Assembly: GCA_025965815.1 (NCBI GenBank)
Contig: JAOPWF010000340.1
Location: 1 to 6,756 of the forward strand
Direction of reading: 5' to 3'
DNA from: Mycobacterium sp.
GTDB lineage: Bacteria; Actinomycetota; Actinomycetes; Mycobacteriales; Mycobacteriaceae
Length of the DNA stretch: 6,756 nt
Below are positions 1-6,074 of the stretch, piece after piece. Both the position numbers and the translations under genes were made by a program. Every line of letters starts with the position of its first letter. Within the stretch, counting starts at the first letter, position 1. Below the pieces are notes generated by a model, which saw only the letters and a program-made list of their open reading frames with translations, had not been told where the DNA came from and ran no database searches.

Positions 1-2
1 CG

Positions 3-809
3 TTCTCTGTGGTGACGATTTCATTCAATGACCTCGAGGGTCTCAAGCGCACGGTAGAGAGCGTGCGTGCCCAGCGTTACGAGGGACACGTCGAGCACAT
101 CGTGATCGACGGCGGGTCGGGCGACAAGGTGGTCGACTATCTGTCGCAGTCCGAGCCGGGCTTCGCGTACTGGCAGTCAGAACCGGACGCGGGCAGGTAT
201 GACGCAATGAACCAAGGCGTCGCTCATGCGTCAGGCGACCTGGTGTGGTTCATGCATTCAAGCGATTGCTTCTCCGACCCCGACGCGTTGGCTCAAGTCG
301 CGCAGCGGATCTCCGGCCATGGGCCTGCGCGAGACCTGTGGGGGTACGCGCAGGTGAATCGGATTGGAGCCGATGGTCGCAGCCTCGGCGTGTGGGGGAC
401 TGTGCCTTTCGAGATGTCCAAATTCAGCATGGGTAGGCAGCCCATTCCCCATCAGGCGACGTTCTTCGGATTATCGCTGCTGCACAAGCTGGGCGGTTAC
501 GACCTGGACTTCGGGATCGCCGCCGACCAGTTGTACATCTTCAGGGCCGCGATGTTGCGGGACCCGGTCACTCTCGAACGCGTCGTGTGCGACTTCGACA
601 CCAGTGGAGCCGGATCAGTACGGGCACTGCGGGAAAACTACCGCGACCTTCGGAAGTTGTGGGACCTAATGGATTACTACCCATTGGGGCACCGGCGGAA
701 GTCCCGCGCGTATCTACGCTATCTGGAATATCGCACGCGTTCACTTTGGGCTGCGTTTCGCGCGGTGAAGGGCGTGCAAGCGCGGTTGAAGCGTGAGGAT
801 CCGACGTGA
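3..809 (+). CDS. Family 2 glycosyltransferase, WcaE-like (5' end cut by window edge)
   Basis: This is a cytoplasmic GT-A glycosyltransferase that probably adds one sugar to a lipid-linked oligosaccharide during polysaccharide synthesis. The frame is open to the left edge and reads F-S-V-V-T-I-S-F-N-D. The family usually begins with a few residues and then SVVTISFN, so the GTG at 9 is probably internal and only a handful of residues are missing. Numbered from that GTG (266 residues), the nucleotide-binding strand and turn IVIDGGSGD is at 31-39, DAGRYDAMNQG at 60-70, the metal-site region FMHSSD at 81-86, PHQATFF at 147-153 and GGYDLDFGIAADQ at 162-174. This order matches colanic acid WcaE and mycobacterial Rv2957-type enzymes. 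The metal motif is SSD rather than DxD, similar to the NSGD form in WcaE relatives. The C-terminus is basic. The stop overlaps the flippase start (GTGA), so the two genes are probably cotranscribed. The donor and acceptor sugars cannot be read from the sequence. Confidence 0.9.
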   Translation, partial: FSVVTISFNDLEGLKRTVESVRAQRYEGHVEHIVIDGGSGDKVVDYLSQSEPGFAYWQSEPDAGRYDAMNQGVAHASGDLVWFMHSSDCFSDPDALAQVAQRISGHGPARDLWGYAQVNRIGADGRSLGVWGTVPFEMSKFSMGRQPIPHQATFFGLSLLHKLGGYDLDFGIAADQLYIFRAAMLRDPVTLERVVCDFDTSGAGSVRALRENYRDLRKLWDLMDYYPLGHRRKSRAYLRYLEYRTRSLWAAFRAVKGVQARLKREDPT

Positions 810-2206
810 CGTCCGTCGACGCGGACCGCCACGACGCGTCCCTAAAACCGGCCGAGCGCAGGTCGATCATGCTGGGAACGGTCTTCCGGGTGGTCGGCAC
901 CCCGTTGGTGGCTCTCGTCGGGCTGCTGAACACCGCCATCATCGTTCGGGCAACGGGCGAGGCCGTGTTCGGGCTGGTCTCACTGGTGACGACGCTGAGC
1001 CTGCTGTTGCCTTTTGCGGATCTCGGCATCGGTGCCGTGATCACGAACGCCTGCTCGAAGGTGGGAAGCCTGCGGGCGGACGGGGTGGCGGTGGCTACCG
1101 TGCAGCGGGGGTTACGCCTACTGGGCACAGTTGCCGTCGGGTTGATCGCGCTAAGTCTTGTCATCATGGCGACCGACTCGTGGGGCTGGATGTTGGGGTC
1201 GAAGTCCGGTCCGGTAGACCGGATCGCGATCACCGTGGCCGCCTGCCTGATCGCCCTGAGCATCCCCGCCGGTATCGGGGTTCGGATTCTCGTCGGCCTT
1301 GACATGAATCCGCTCGCAGTGCTGCTGACGATGGCAAACGCAGGTTTCTCGCTGATCATCACGCTGGCGCTGATGGCCGCCGATATCGCTCCGATCTGGT
1401 ATGCCGTCTCGGGTGCGGGAGGGGTGCTGATCGGCAACTGCATCGCGACCGCGCTAGCCCTGCGGCGAAGTGGTCTGGGGCGCTTAGTATTTTCGCGTCC
1501 GGCGGCCGCGCATGCCCGAACCGGCCTACTCGCCGGGTCGCTGTGGATGTTTGTCGCGAGTATTGGACTACCGCTTGGCCTGCAGAGTCACCGGCTGATC
1601 CTGTCGCATGTCTCTACCGCCGGCGAACTCTCCCGCTATGCGTTGATGGCGCAGGTGTATGGACTCGGATGGATGGTGTTCTCGACGGCCGGTATGGCTC
1701 TGTGGCCCGTGTTCGTTAAGCGAAGATCCGATAGGCCCGCGACGATGGCGCTCTGGCTGAAGTCGACCGCGGTGTTCGCGGCGCTGTCGATTTGCGCTGC
1801 GGTGGCAATAGCCCTGCTGGGGCCATGGGCCACATCATTGATCTCTGGTGGGGAACTGGTGTCGACTCGCGGCGTAGCGATTGCTTTCGCCGCACTGCTG
1901 GTGGTTCAGTGCACCCATTTGCCCGCCGGTGTAATGCTGACGATGCCTCGCGAGGCTCGTTGGCAGTCCTACTGCATCATGGCGATGGGTGTGACAAGCG
2001 TCTGCCTGGGCGTCTGGTGGGGTGGACGGTGGGGTGGGGCCGGCGTAGTGGCGGCGGCGGCGGTTGCGGTGGCCGTTACCCAGATGGCACCCGATTTCAT
2101 CTGGATCCCGAGGTTACTTCGACGTCGGGTGCGTGAGTTGGCGGCCGACGCGGAAAGCCCTGTCACAGTTAATTTGCGCAGCGCCAGGCGCAATCCTGCT
2201 CGCTAG
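806..2206 (+). CDS. Wzx-like polysaccharide flippase (MOP superfamily membrane protein)
   Basis: This 466-residue integral membrane protein probably moves a polyprenyl-diphosphate-linked oligosaccharide from the inner to the outer face of the plasma membrane. About twelve hydrophobic segments are visible, near residues 28-50, 55-80, 107-125, 139-160, 166-190, 192-213, 240-260, 277-303, 322-345, 352-373, 380-400 and 405-430, in the two-bundle layout of O-antigen/PST transporters. The first bundle has ATGEAVFGLVSL at about 50-61 and FADLGIG at about 71-77, typical of the family N-terminus (an upright 'G...fG' helix hairpin and 'lDlGi'). The tail after residue 432 is rich in Arg. The GTG start at 806 overlaps the upstream stop by four bases and has GAGGA at 795-799 six bases before it, so I prefer it to the internal ATG at 869. 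The length fits Wzx (about 420-500). The transported substrate is unknown. A lipid exporter of the same fold is a less likely alternative. Confidence 0.87.
   Translation: MTSVDADRHDASLKPAERRSIMLGTVFRVVGTPLVALVGLLNTAIIVRATGEAVFGLVSLVTTLSLLLPFADLGIGAVITNACSKVGSLRADGVAVATVQRGLRLLGTVAVGLIALSLVIMATDSWGWMLGSKSGPVDRIAITVAACLIALSIPAGIGVRILVGLDMNPLAVLLTMANAGFSLIITLALMAADIAPIWYAVSGAGGVLIGNCIATALALRRSGLGRLVFSRPAAAHARTGLLAGSLWMFVASIGLPLGLQSHRLILSHVSTAGELSRYALMAQVYGLGWMVFSTAGMALWPVFVKRRSDRPATMALWLKSTAVFAALSICAAVAIALLGPWATSLISGGELVSTRGVAIAFAALLVVQCTHLPAGVMLTMPREARWQSYCIMAMGVTSVCLGVWWGGRWGGAGVVAAAAVAVAVTQMAPDFIWIPRLLRRRVRELAADAESPVTVNLRSARRNPAR
2174..2193. repeat. Small inverted repeat at the 3' end of the flippase gene
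   Basis: TTGCGC (2174-2179) and GCGCAA (2188-2193) form a perfect 6-base-pair stem with an 8-base loop, inside the last codons of the flippase gene. No T-run follows. It could help end transcription or protect the 3' end, or it could be a chance result of high GC. Confidence 0.25.
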
Positions 2207-2271
2207 CCGCGTGGGCCGGGGCCGGGTTGTGAGACAACTGGGCAACTTCGGGCCTGCGCCGGCCGTGGGGC
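2207..2271. other. Convergent intergenic gap with weak hairpin
   Basis: This 65-base gap separates the stops of two convergent genes, the flippase (TAG at 2204-2206) and the family 4 glycosyltransferase (TGA, minus strand, at 2272-2274). A bidirectional terminator would be expected here. The best stem seen is GTTGT (2226-2230), loop GAG, ACAAC (2234-2238), which can be extended by C-G pairs only across a G-T wobble and a mismatch. A further GGCC...GGCC repeat lies at about 2251-2264. There is no T-tract on either strand, which is common in high-GC actinobacteria. The terminator function is inferred from position rather than from a strong motif. Confidence 0.3.
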
Positions 2272-3558
2272 TCAGTGCTCGCGTCTGATTGCCGCCAGCT
2301 CCCGGACGAATTCTCGAAAACCGGCCCTGGCTCTTTCTGTGGAGAATTCGGCGGCTGCCATCTTCTCGGCGCCCGCGACAACGTCGGCTACCAGCGTCGG
2401 GTCGTTCCGCAGCCGGTCCAGCGCCCCGAGTAAAGCCTCGGAATCGCCGCTCTGCGCCACTACCGCTGCGCCGTGCGAGTCAAGCAGGGCCTTCGTGATG
2501 CCGTGCTCGTCCACCGCCGCAACGATGGGGCGACGAGCCGTTACGTAGGAGGTCAGCTTGCTGGGTAGCGACATTTCCCTGACCCCCGGCCGTTCGTGCA
2601 CGATCAGCACGTCCGCGGCGGCAAGTAACACCGGATAGTCCTCATCCGACACGAGGTCCATGAATTGGACGTTGCGCAGGCCCGACGCTTGAGCCTCGAG
2701 GTCCGCGCGCTGGTTGCCGTCACCGACGAAGACGAAGCGAACGTCCATGCCGTTGCGGTCTGCGACGGACGCGGCCGACACCAGATGCTCGAGTCCCTGC
2801 TTCATGCCCATGTTCCCGGTGTGGACGACGGTGAAGACGCCCTCATCCCACCCGAGCCGGCGACGAGCCTGGTCGGTCGTCAGCTCGGTGCCGTCTATCA
2901 GGCTCGAAATGGGTAGTTCGCTGATGTTGTCCGGCAACACACCGTGAGCCGTGAGGTCCGCCGCGAACCGCTGGGTGATCACACCGATCTTGTCTGCGCG
3001 GGCGAGCATTGCGTACTCGGCGGCGCAGACGAGGCCCGCGGCCCGGCCGCTGGCGGTGCCGGACTGCACGGCGGCGTTTCCGCTGAGGTCGTGGACGATC
3101 ACTCCGAGGGGTCGCCCGCGTCGCCCGGCGTGGGCCGCAAGAACCGCACCGATCAACGGACTCACCGCCACGACGACATTCGCCTTCGACGATCTCACGT
3201 GGGGCGCGCTGAGCGCGGCGAAGCTGGACTCGAGCCGCATCCTGCCCCACAGATCGGGGCGAGACGGCACGGCGTGGCGGACCCGCGTCAGGCGTGCCGC
3301 GCCGTATTCCTCCCGCCATCGCACACCACGCCGGTACCGCGGGTCCTGCACCTGCCAATGCGGATAGTGCGGTATGCCGGCGACCACATCCACCCGGGCG
3401 CCGGCATCGAGGAGTGTGTCGACGAGCATCGAGTTGAGCGGAGCACTGCCGGTCGTTTCGGGTCTGAAGTGGCACGCCACTACGCAGACCGAGATCCCAC
3501 TCAAATCGCTTGGCGCCGGGCCTGTCGCGTCGGCAGGTCCGGAAGCAGGCTGCAGCAC
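2272..3558 (-). CDS. Family 4 glycosyltransferase, WcaI-like
   Basis: This 428-residue GT-B retaining glycosyltransferase probably adds a sugar to the growing lipid-linked repeat unit on the cytoplasmic face of the membrane. The N-terminal Rossmann domain starts at about residue 22 (ISVCVVACHFRPETTGSAP), matching the 'yyPPe.tG.ap' entry of WcaI-type enzymes. A linker follows at about 205-240. The C-terminal nucleotide-sugar domain has VVHTGNMGMKQGLEHLV at 244-260, FVFVGDG at 275-281, and the donor-binding region from H321 to Y338 with EMSLPSKLTSY, which replaces the usual E-x7-E loop. The GTG start lies one base after the initiating transferase stop (TAG at 3562-3560), and AGGAAGG sits 11 bases upstream inside that gene, so translation is probably coupled. 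The first 20 residues, rich in Pro and Ala, are not conserved in type, so an inner start is possible. WcaI is described as a fucosyltransferase, but the donor here cannot be assigned. Confidence 0.9.
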   Translation of the reverse strand: MLQPASGPADATGPAPSDLSGISVCVVACHFRPETTGSAPLNSMLVDTLLDAGARVDVVAGIPHYPHWQVQDPRYRRGVRWREEYGAARLTRVRHAVPSRPDLWGRMRLESSFAALSAPHVRSSKANVVVAVSPLIGAVLAAHAGRRGRPLGVIVHDLSGNAAVQSGTASGRAAGLVCAAEYAMLARADKIGVITQRFAADLTAHGVLPDNISELPISSLIDGTELTTDQARRRLGWDEGVFTVVHTGNMGMKQGLEHLVSAASVADRNGMDVRFVFVGDGNQRADLEAQASGLRNVQFMDLVSDEDYPVLLAAADVLIVHERPGVREMSLPSKLTSYVTARRPIVAAVDEHGITKALLDSHGAAVVAQSGDSEALLGALDRLRNDPTLVADVVAGAEKMAAAEFSTERARAGFREFVRELAAIRREH

Positions 3559-3576
3559 GCTATACCGCGCCTTCCT
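3559..3576 (-). promoter_or_regulatory. Ribosome binding site for the family 4 glycosyltransferase
   Basis: On the minus strand AGGAAGG (plus 3576-3570) lies inside the last codons of the initiating transferase gene, 11 bases before the GTG at 3558. It supports that GTG as the start and suggests that ribosomes finishing the upstream gene restart here. Confidence 0.55.
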
Positions 3577-5101
3577 GCATGAGTACTGGCCGCACGGTCC
3601 GCCAGACGATCACCAGATCCTGCACCCACGACCAGTTGTCGATGTACGAGTGGTCGAGCCGGATGCGCTCCTCAGCCGACAGGTTCGACCGTCCGGATAT
3701 TTGCCACAAACCCGTCATTCCCGGCTTTACCAAGCTCCGCCGCTGGACGAAGTGCTCCACCGATTCGCCCTCGCCGGCGGGCAGTGGGCGCGGGCCGACG
3801 ATGCTCATCGAACCGCCCAGCACATTGAACAACTGAGGGAGTTCGTCGATGCTCGTCCTCCTCAGAAACCCTCCGACGCGGGTGATGCGGGAGTCGTGGC
3901 CCGATTTGTAGAAGATCGACTCTGTTTGCCCTGCGGCGACACGCTCCTCGAGTTTTCTGTCTTCCGCGTCAACCGACATCGTCCTGAATTTGAGAATCGG
4001 AAAGCGTATGCCGTGTTGGCCGACACGTTCCTGGCGGAATATGACCGGTCCGCCGTCCTCGCGCTTAATCGCGACCGCCGCCGCGAACATCACCGGGAGC
4101 AGAGCCAGCGTCGCCAATGAAGCAAAGATCAGATCGAATAGCCGCTTGCCGTAGCGCGAAGGGCCGTCGTGCCGAGGCCTGGCTATGTGGAACAACGGCA
4201 GATTGTCGATCGGTCGAACCCTCAACCGCGGTCCGGCGATATCGGTCATCCCCGGCACGACGATCATGTCGACCCCGAGGGAGTCCAGCAGCCAGGCAAG
4301 CCGTCTCACCCGCTCATGCCCGAGGTGCTCGACCGCGGCCACCGCGAGCGTATCGGCGTTCGTCAACCGAATGGCGTCCTCGACCGATCGCTCATCACCG
4401 AACACCGGAACAGGTCCTGCTGACGTCTCGAGCTCCACGCCGATGCCGTCGCGGAAGTCGGGGATGCACGCGCCGATGACGTTATACCCGGCGTACTTCG
4501 AGCGCTCCAGGCTGTCGCACAACGCGACGATCGAGTCCGGCTTGCCGAGCACCACAACCTGACTGGTGAATTCGCCGCGAGTGCGTTTCTTTGCGAGGCC
4601 GCGGCGGAGAATATGCCGGCCGACAAGAAGCCCCAGAAGACCGACTGGAAGTGCGATTGCGAGGTAGCCACGCGCCATTTGTTCTTGAAGTAGCAGGCCG
4701 GCCGCAGCAATAATCCCGAAGACCCATGCGGTGGCCGTCCCCACCCTGCGGTACTCCTCCGGTCCGGCACCGGCCAGAGACAGATCGCGCGACTGCTGCA
4801 AGCCCAACGCGGTCAGCCACATGACCGCCAGCCCGAGCGAGAATACGGTGAGGTAGGCCCAGGTGACGCCCGCGCTCGAGGTCTCGATACGCGGCGCGCC
4901 AAACCGCACCAGCTGCGCAATCATTACCGCGGCGATAACCGCAATCGAGTCGATGAAGAGCACACGGTGCCGGTACGAGCTCTTCCAATGGTGGCTCTGA
5001 GCTCTGGCTTCGGTCGCATTCGCCAACAGGCTGTCGACCGAGCGGATGCGGGAGCGAGCGGGGAGACGCGGCTCTCGAACTCTGCGGGCGGAAATTGTCA
5101 T
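3560..5101 (-). CDS. Polyprenyl-phosphate sugar-1-phosphate transferase (WcaJ/WbaP type), initiating enzyme
   Basis: This enzyme transfers a hexose-1-phosphate from a UDP-sugar to polyprenyl phosphate, the first membrane step of repeat-unit assembly. With the ATG at 5101 it has 513 residues, close to the usual WcaJ size of about 460-500. Four membrane segments lie near 48-65, 79-100, 122-138 and 147-161. They are followed by a nucleotide-binding-like domain at about 175-290 (QVVVLGKPDS at 181-190). The catalytic half begins with KRLFDLIFA at 319-327 and a membrane helix containing Pro336. It continues with GGPVIFRQERVG (350-361), FPILKFRTM (367-375), the Asp419-Glu420 dyad in SIDELPQLFNVLGG (417-430), SIVGPRP (433-439), KPGMTGLWQISGRS (459-472) and the DHSYIDNWS segment (483-491). 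A GTG at 5191 would add 30 residues of poorly ordered, Pro/Arg-rich sequence. I prefer the ATG, with GGAA eight bases upstream. Which sugar is transferred (glucose, galactose or other) is not decided by the sequence. Confidence 0.93.
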   Translation of the reverse strand: MTISARRVREPRLPARSRIRSVDSLLANATEARAQSHHWKSSYRHRVLFIDSIAVIAAVMIAQLVRFGAPRIETSSAGVTWAYLTVFSLGLAVMWLTALGLQQSRDLSLAGAGPEEYRRVGTATAWVFGIIAAAGLLLQEQMARGYLAIALPVGLLGLLVGRHILRRGLAKKRTRGEFTSQVVVLGKPDSIVALCDSLERSKYAGYNVIGACIPDFRDGIGVELETSAGPVPVFGDERSVEDAIRLTNADTLAVAAVEHLGHERVRRLAWLLDSLGVDMIVVPGMTDIAGPRLRVRPIDNLPLFHIARPRHDGPSRYGKRLFDLIFASLATLALLPVMFAAAVAIKREDGGPVIFRQERVGQHGIRFPILKFRTMSVDAEDRKLEERVAAGQTESIFYKSGHDSRITRVGGFLRRTSIDELPQLFNVLGGSMSIVGPRPLPAGEGESVEHFVQRRSLVKPGMTGLWQISGRSNLSAEERIRLDHSYIDNWSWVQDLVIVWRTVRPVLMQEGAV

Positions 5102-5121
5102 GTCAATCGTTCCGCGTCCTC
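5102..5121 (-). promoter_or_regulatory. Ribosome binding site supporting the ATG start of the initiating transferase
   Basis: Upstream of the ATG at 5101 the minus strand has GGAA (plus 5113-5110) at eight bases and GAGGA (plus 5121-5117) at fifteen. The rival GTG at 5191 has only GGTAGGT just before it, at a short spacing. This favours the shorter 513-residue protein, though not decisively. Confidence 0.45.
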
Positions 5122-5161
5122 GCCGAATGGGCGGGCCACATGTTGGGTTCGTACGCTGAAA

Positions 5162-5176
5162 CCGGGGCAAACCCGG
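5162..5176 (-). other. Small GC hairpin in the presumed 5' leader
   Basis: CCGGG (5162-5166) pairs with CCCGG (5172-5176) around a five-base loop. Read on the minus strand it is followed by TTTC, a weak attenuator-like look, about 60 bases before the ATG at 5101. The stem has only five pairs, so chance is a real alternative. Confidence 0.2.
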
Positions 5177-5281
5177 ATCTGCTACTGCCACCGGACCTAC
5201 CCACAGGACGACCTATGAACTCAGTCACAAGAACTCCCCCATCGGCCACGGGCACCAACGGCTTGACTCGGATCGTCCGCT

Positions 5282-5338
5282 GAGCAAACGACTTACCTTC
5301 CCCCGAGGCCTTGATTCAACCACATCGGACGGTTGCTC
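5282..5338. repeat. Nested inverted repeats around the promoter candidate
   Basis: GAGCAA (5282-5287) and TTGCTC (5333-5338) are exact inverted copies 45 bases apart. Between them CAACC (5317-5321) and GGTTG (5331-5335) form another 5-base inverted pair with a 9-base spacer. Both overlap or flank the candidate -35 element, so they could be regulator half-sites. They are short enough to be chance. Confidence 0.25.
5290..5319 (-). promoter_or_regulatory. Candidate promoter for the initiating transferase operon
   Basis: On the minus strand TTGAAT (plus 5319-5314) could be a -35 element and TAAGTC (plus 5295-5290) a -10 element, with an 18-base spacer. The -10 match to TAnnnT is imperfect. Transcription would begin near 5283, giving a leader of about 180 bases. 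The centre of the CRP-like site (5363.5) would then lie about 80 bases upstream, a distance compatible with activation from an upstream site. This is the best of several weak matches. Confidence 0.25.
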
Positions 5339-5355
5339 GCACCATTGGAATTCGG

Positions 5356-5371
5356 TGTGATGCATATCACT
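5356..5371. promoter_or_regulatory. CRP/GlxR-family binding site candidate
   Basis: The 16 bases read TGTGATGCATATCACT. This matches the cAMP-receptor-protein consensus TGTGA-N6-TCACA at nine of ten defined positions. The same half-sites are known for mycobacterial Crp and corynebacterial GlxR. It lies between the acyltransferase stop and the initiating transferase, upstream of the candidate promoter for the latter, so it probably acts on the minus-strand transferase operon. The match is seen directly; the binding protein and direction of control are inferred. Confidence 0.5.
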
Positions 5372-5393
5372 AATTGTCGCGTCGGCAATTAGT
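5369..5393. repeat. Inverted repeat over the acyltransferase stop codon
   Basis: ACTAATTG (5369-5376) and CAATTAGT (5386-5393) are perfect 8-base inverted copies around a 9-base centre. Two more G-C pairs (5378-5379 with 5383-5384) form inside after one non-Watson-Crick position. The acyltransferase stop (TAA, minus, 5391-5389) lies in the right arm, and the left arm shares ACT with the CRP-like site. It could be a terminator stem for the minus-strand acyltransferase transcript, but no U-run follows. It could instead be an operator for a dimeric regulator. Confidence 0.5.
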
Positions 5394-6015
5394 CTGCTTG
5401 ACGCGTAGAAGTCTCTGTCCGCGCAGAATCGCCAAGCGGCTGCGCGAGCGGTGCGACCATCACCGTACCCGGCGGTACGTCCTTCATGACAATCGCGTTC
5501 AGCCCGATCGTCGCGCCGTCGCCGATCTTGATTGGTCCGACAACCTTAGCGCCGGCTCCGATCCGTACATTGTCTCCGATGATCGGCCGACCTTTGGCGG
5601 TGAAGCCCACGCTGACCTGCTGGTTTATCCAGCAGTTCGCGCCGATCGACTCCGCGCCGATCATCGCTGCGACTCCGTGCTGGATGAAGAACCCGGGCCC
5701 GATGTCCGTCGTCCACAGGCAAAGCGAATGCAGTCCCGGGTACATCCGTTTTAGTAGCATCCGCAGCGGCAGCGGTGCCGCGCTCGTCCGAAGATGCATC
5801 AGCGACCGGAATTCGGGTAGCGAACCTGCAAACCTCGCAAACTGCTGATAGGGCGTGAGTTTGGCGATTGCCTCGACTTCGACGCATTCGGTCCAGCGCT
5901 CCACGTCCCGTTTGACGGTGGGTACCGTCTTTGCTGCGCGAACTCCGAGCCATAACGGCCAGGCCCACACTTGAGCGCATAATTGCAGCAGTTTCTCGCG
6001 CCGGGTGGGGGGCAT
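5389..6015 (-). CDS. Hexapeptide-repeat acyltransferase (CysE/WcaB-like)
   Basis: This cytoplasmic left-handed beta-helix acyltransferase probably puts an acetyl (or other acyl) group on a sugar of the polysaccharide, as WcaB-type enzymes do. From the ATG at 6015 it has 208 residues. The N-terminal helical part (about 1-100) resembles short serine acetyltransferases of capsule clusters. The beta-helix starts near DIGPGFFIQHG (104-114), with the likely catalytic His113, and continues through IGAESIGANCWI (119-130), the arm VGFTAKGRPIIGDNVRIGAG (136-155), VVGPIKIGDGATIGLNAIVMKDVPP (158-182) and a short polar tail. CysE has a second His in 'RHP' where this protein reads GRP, so a housekeeping serine acetyltransferase is less likely. 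A TTG at 6048 is in frame, but AAAGGAAG ten bases before the ATG supports the shorter form. The gene follows the lipase-like gene by 59 bases on the same strand and may be cotranscribed with it. Confidence 0.85.
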   Translation of the reverse strand: MPPTRREKLLQLCAQVWAWPLWLGVRAAKTVPTVKRDVERWTECVEVEAIAKLTPYQQFARFAGSLPEFRSLMHLRTSAAPLPLRMLLKRMYPGLHSLCLWTTDIGPGFFIQHGVAAMIGAESIGANCWINQQVSVGFTAKGRPIIGDNVRIGAGAKVVGPIKIGDGATIGLNAIVMKDVPPGTVMVAPLAQPLGDSARTETSTRQAD

Positions 6016-6033
6016 CTGTGTCGGGCTTCCTTT
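6016..6033 (-). promoter_or_regulatory. Ribosome binding site deciding the acyltransferase start
   Basis: On the minus strand AAAGGAAG (plus 6033-6026) ends ten bases before the ATG at 6015. It lies inside the coding extension that the TTG at 6048 would require, so it argues for the ATG and a 208-residue protein. Confidence 0.6.
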
Positions 6034-6074
6034 CTCTGACGTTGACAATGAGATCGCCGTCTATGCGTTTGCCG

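Larger units (their letters stand above)
5102..5388. other. Gene-free leader/intergenic region upstream of the initiating transferase
   Basis: These 287 bases lie between the acyltransferase stop and the initiating transferase ATG. They hold a CRP-family-like site and an overlapping inverted repeat at the acyltransferase end, a weak promoter candidate, two further inverted repeats and a small hairpin, described separately. A 46-codon minus-strand ORF (5365-5225) and a 22-codon plus-strand ORF (5215-5283) exist but are not supported as genes. If the promoter candidate is right, the initiating transferase mRNA has a leader of about 180 bases. No known riboswitch class was recognised in it. Confidence 0.6.

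Noticed and set aside
568..1443. A 291-codon minus-strand ORF opposite the end of the family 2 glycosyltransferase and the first part of the flippase
   Set aside because: It is a shadow frame of high-GC coding DNA. Its product is low-complexity (Ser/Thr/Pro/Arg) with no recognisable domain, while the plus-strand frames have clear family motifs.
3374..4120. Long plus-strand ORFs opposite the family 4 glycosyltransferase and the initiating transferase (also 2944-3582)
   Set aside because: The products are Arg/Pro-rich with no domains and lie fully antisense to two genes with intact catalytic motifs.
5215..5283. A 22-codon plus-strand ORF with AGGA six bases before its ATG
   Set aside because: There is no plus-strand gene downstream for a leader peptide to control and no promoter was seen. 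One good ribosome-like site is not enough; cross-species conservation would be needed.
5225..5365. A 46-codon minus-strand ORF starting with ATG at 5365 in the gap
   Set aside because: It has no ribosome binding site (ATTAGTGAT before the ATG), no coding-type codon bias and no recognisable sequence, and its start lies inside the CRP-like site.
6016..6048. TTG at 6048 as the acyltransferase start
   Set aside because: The in-frame ATG at 6015 has AAAGGAAG at a suitable distance, and the added eleven residues are polar and unlike the family N-terminus.
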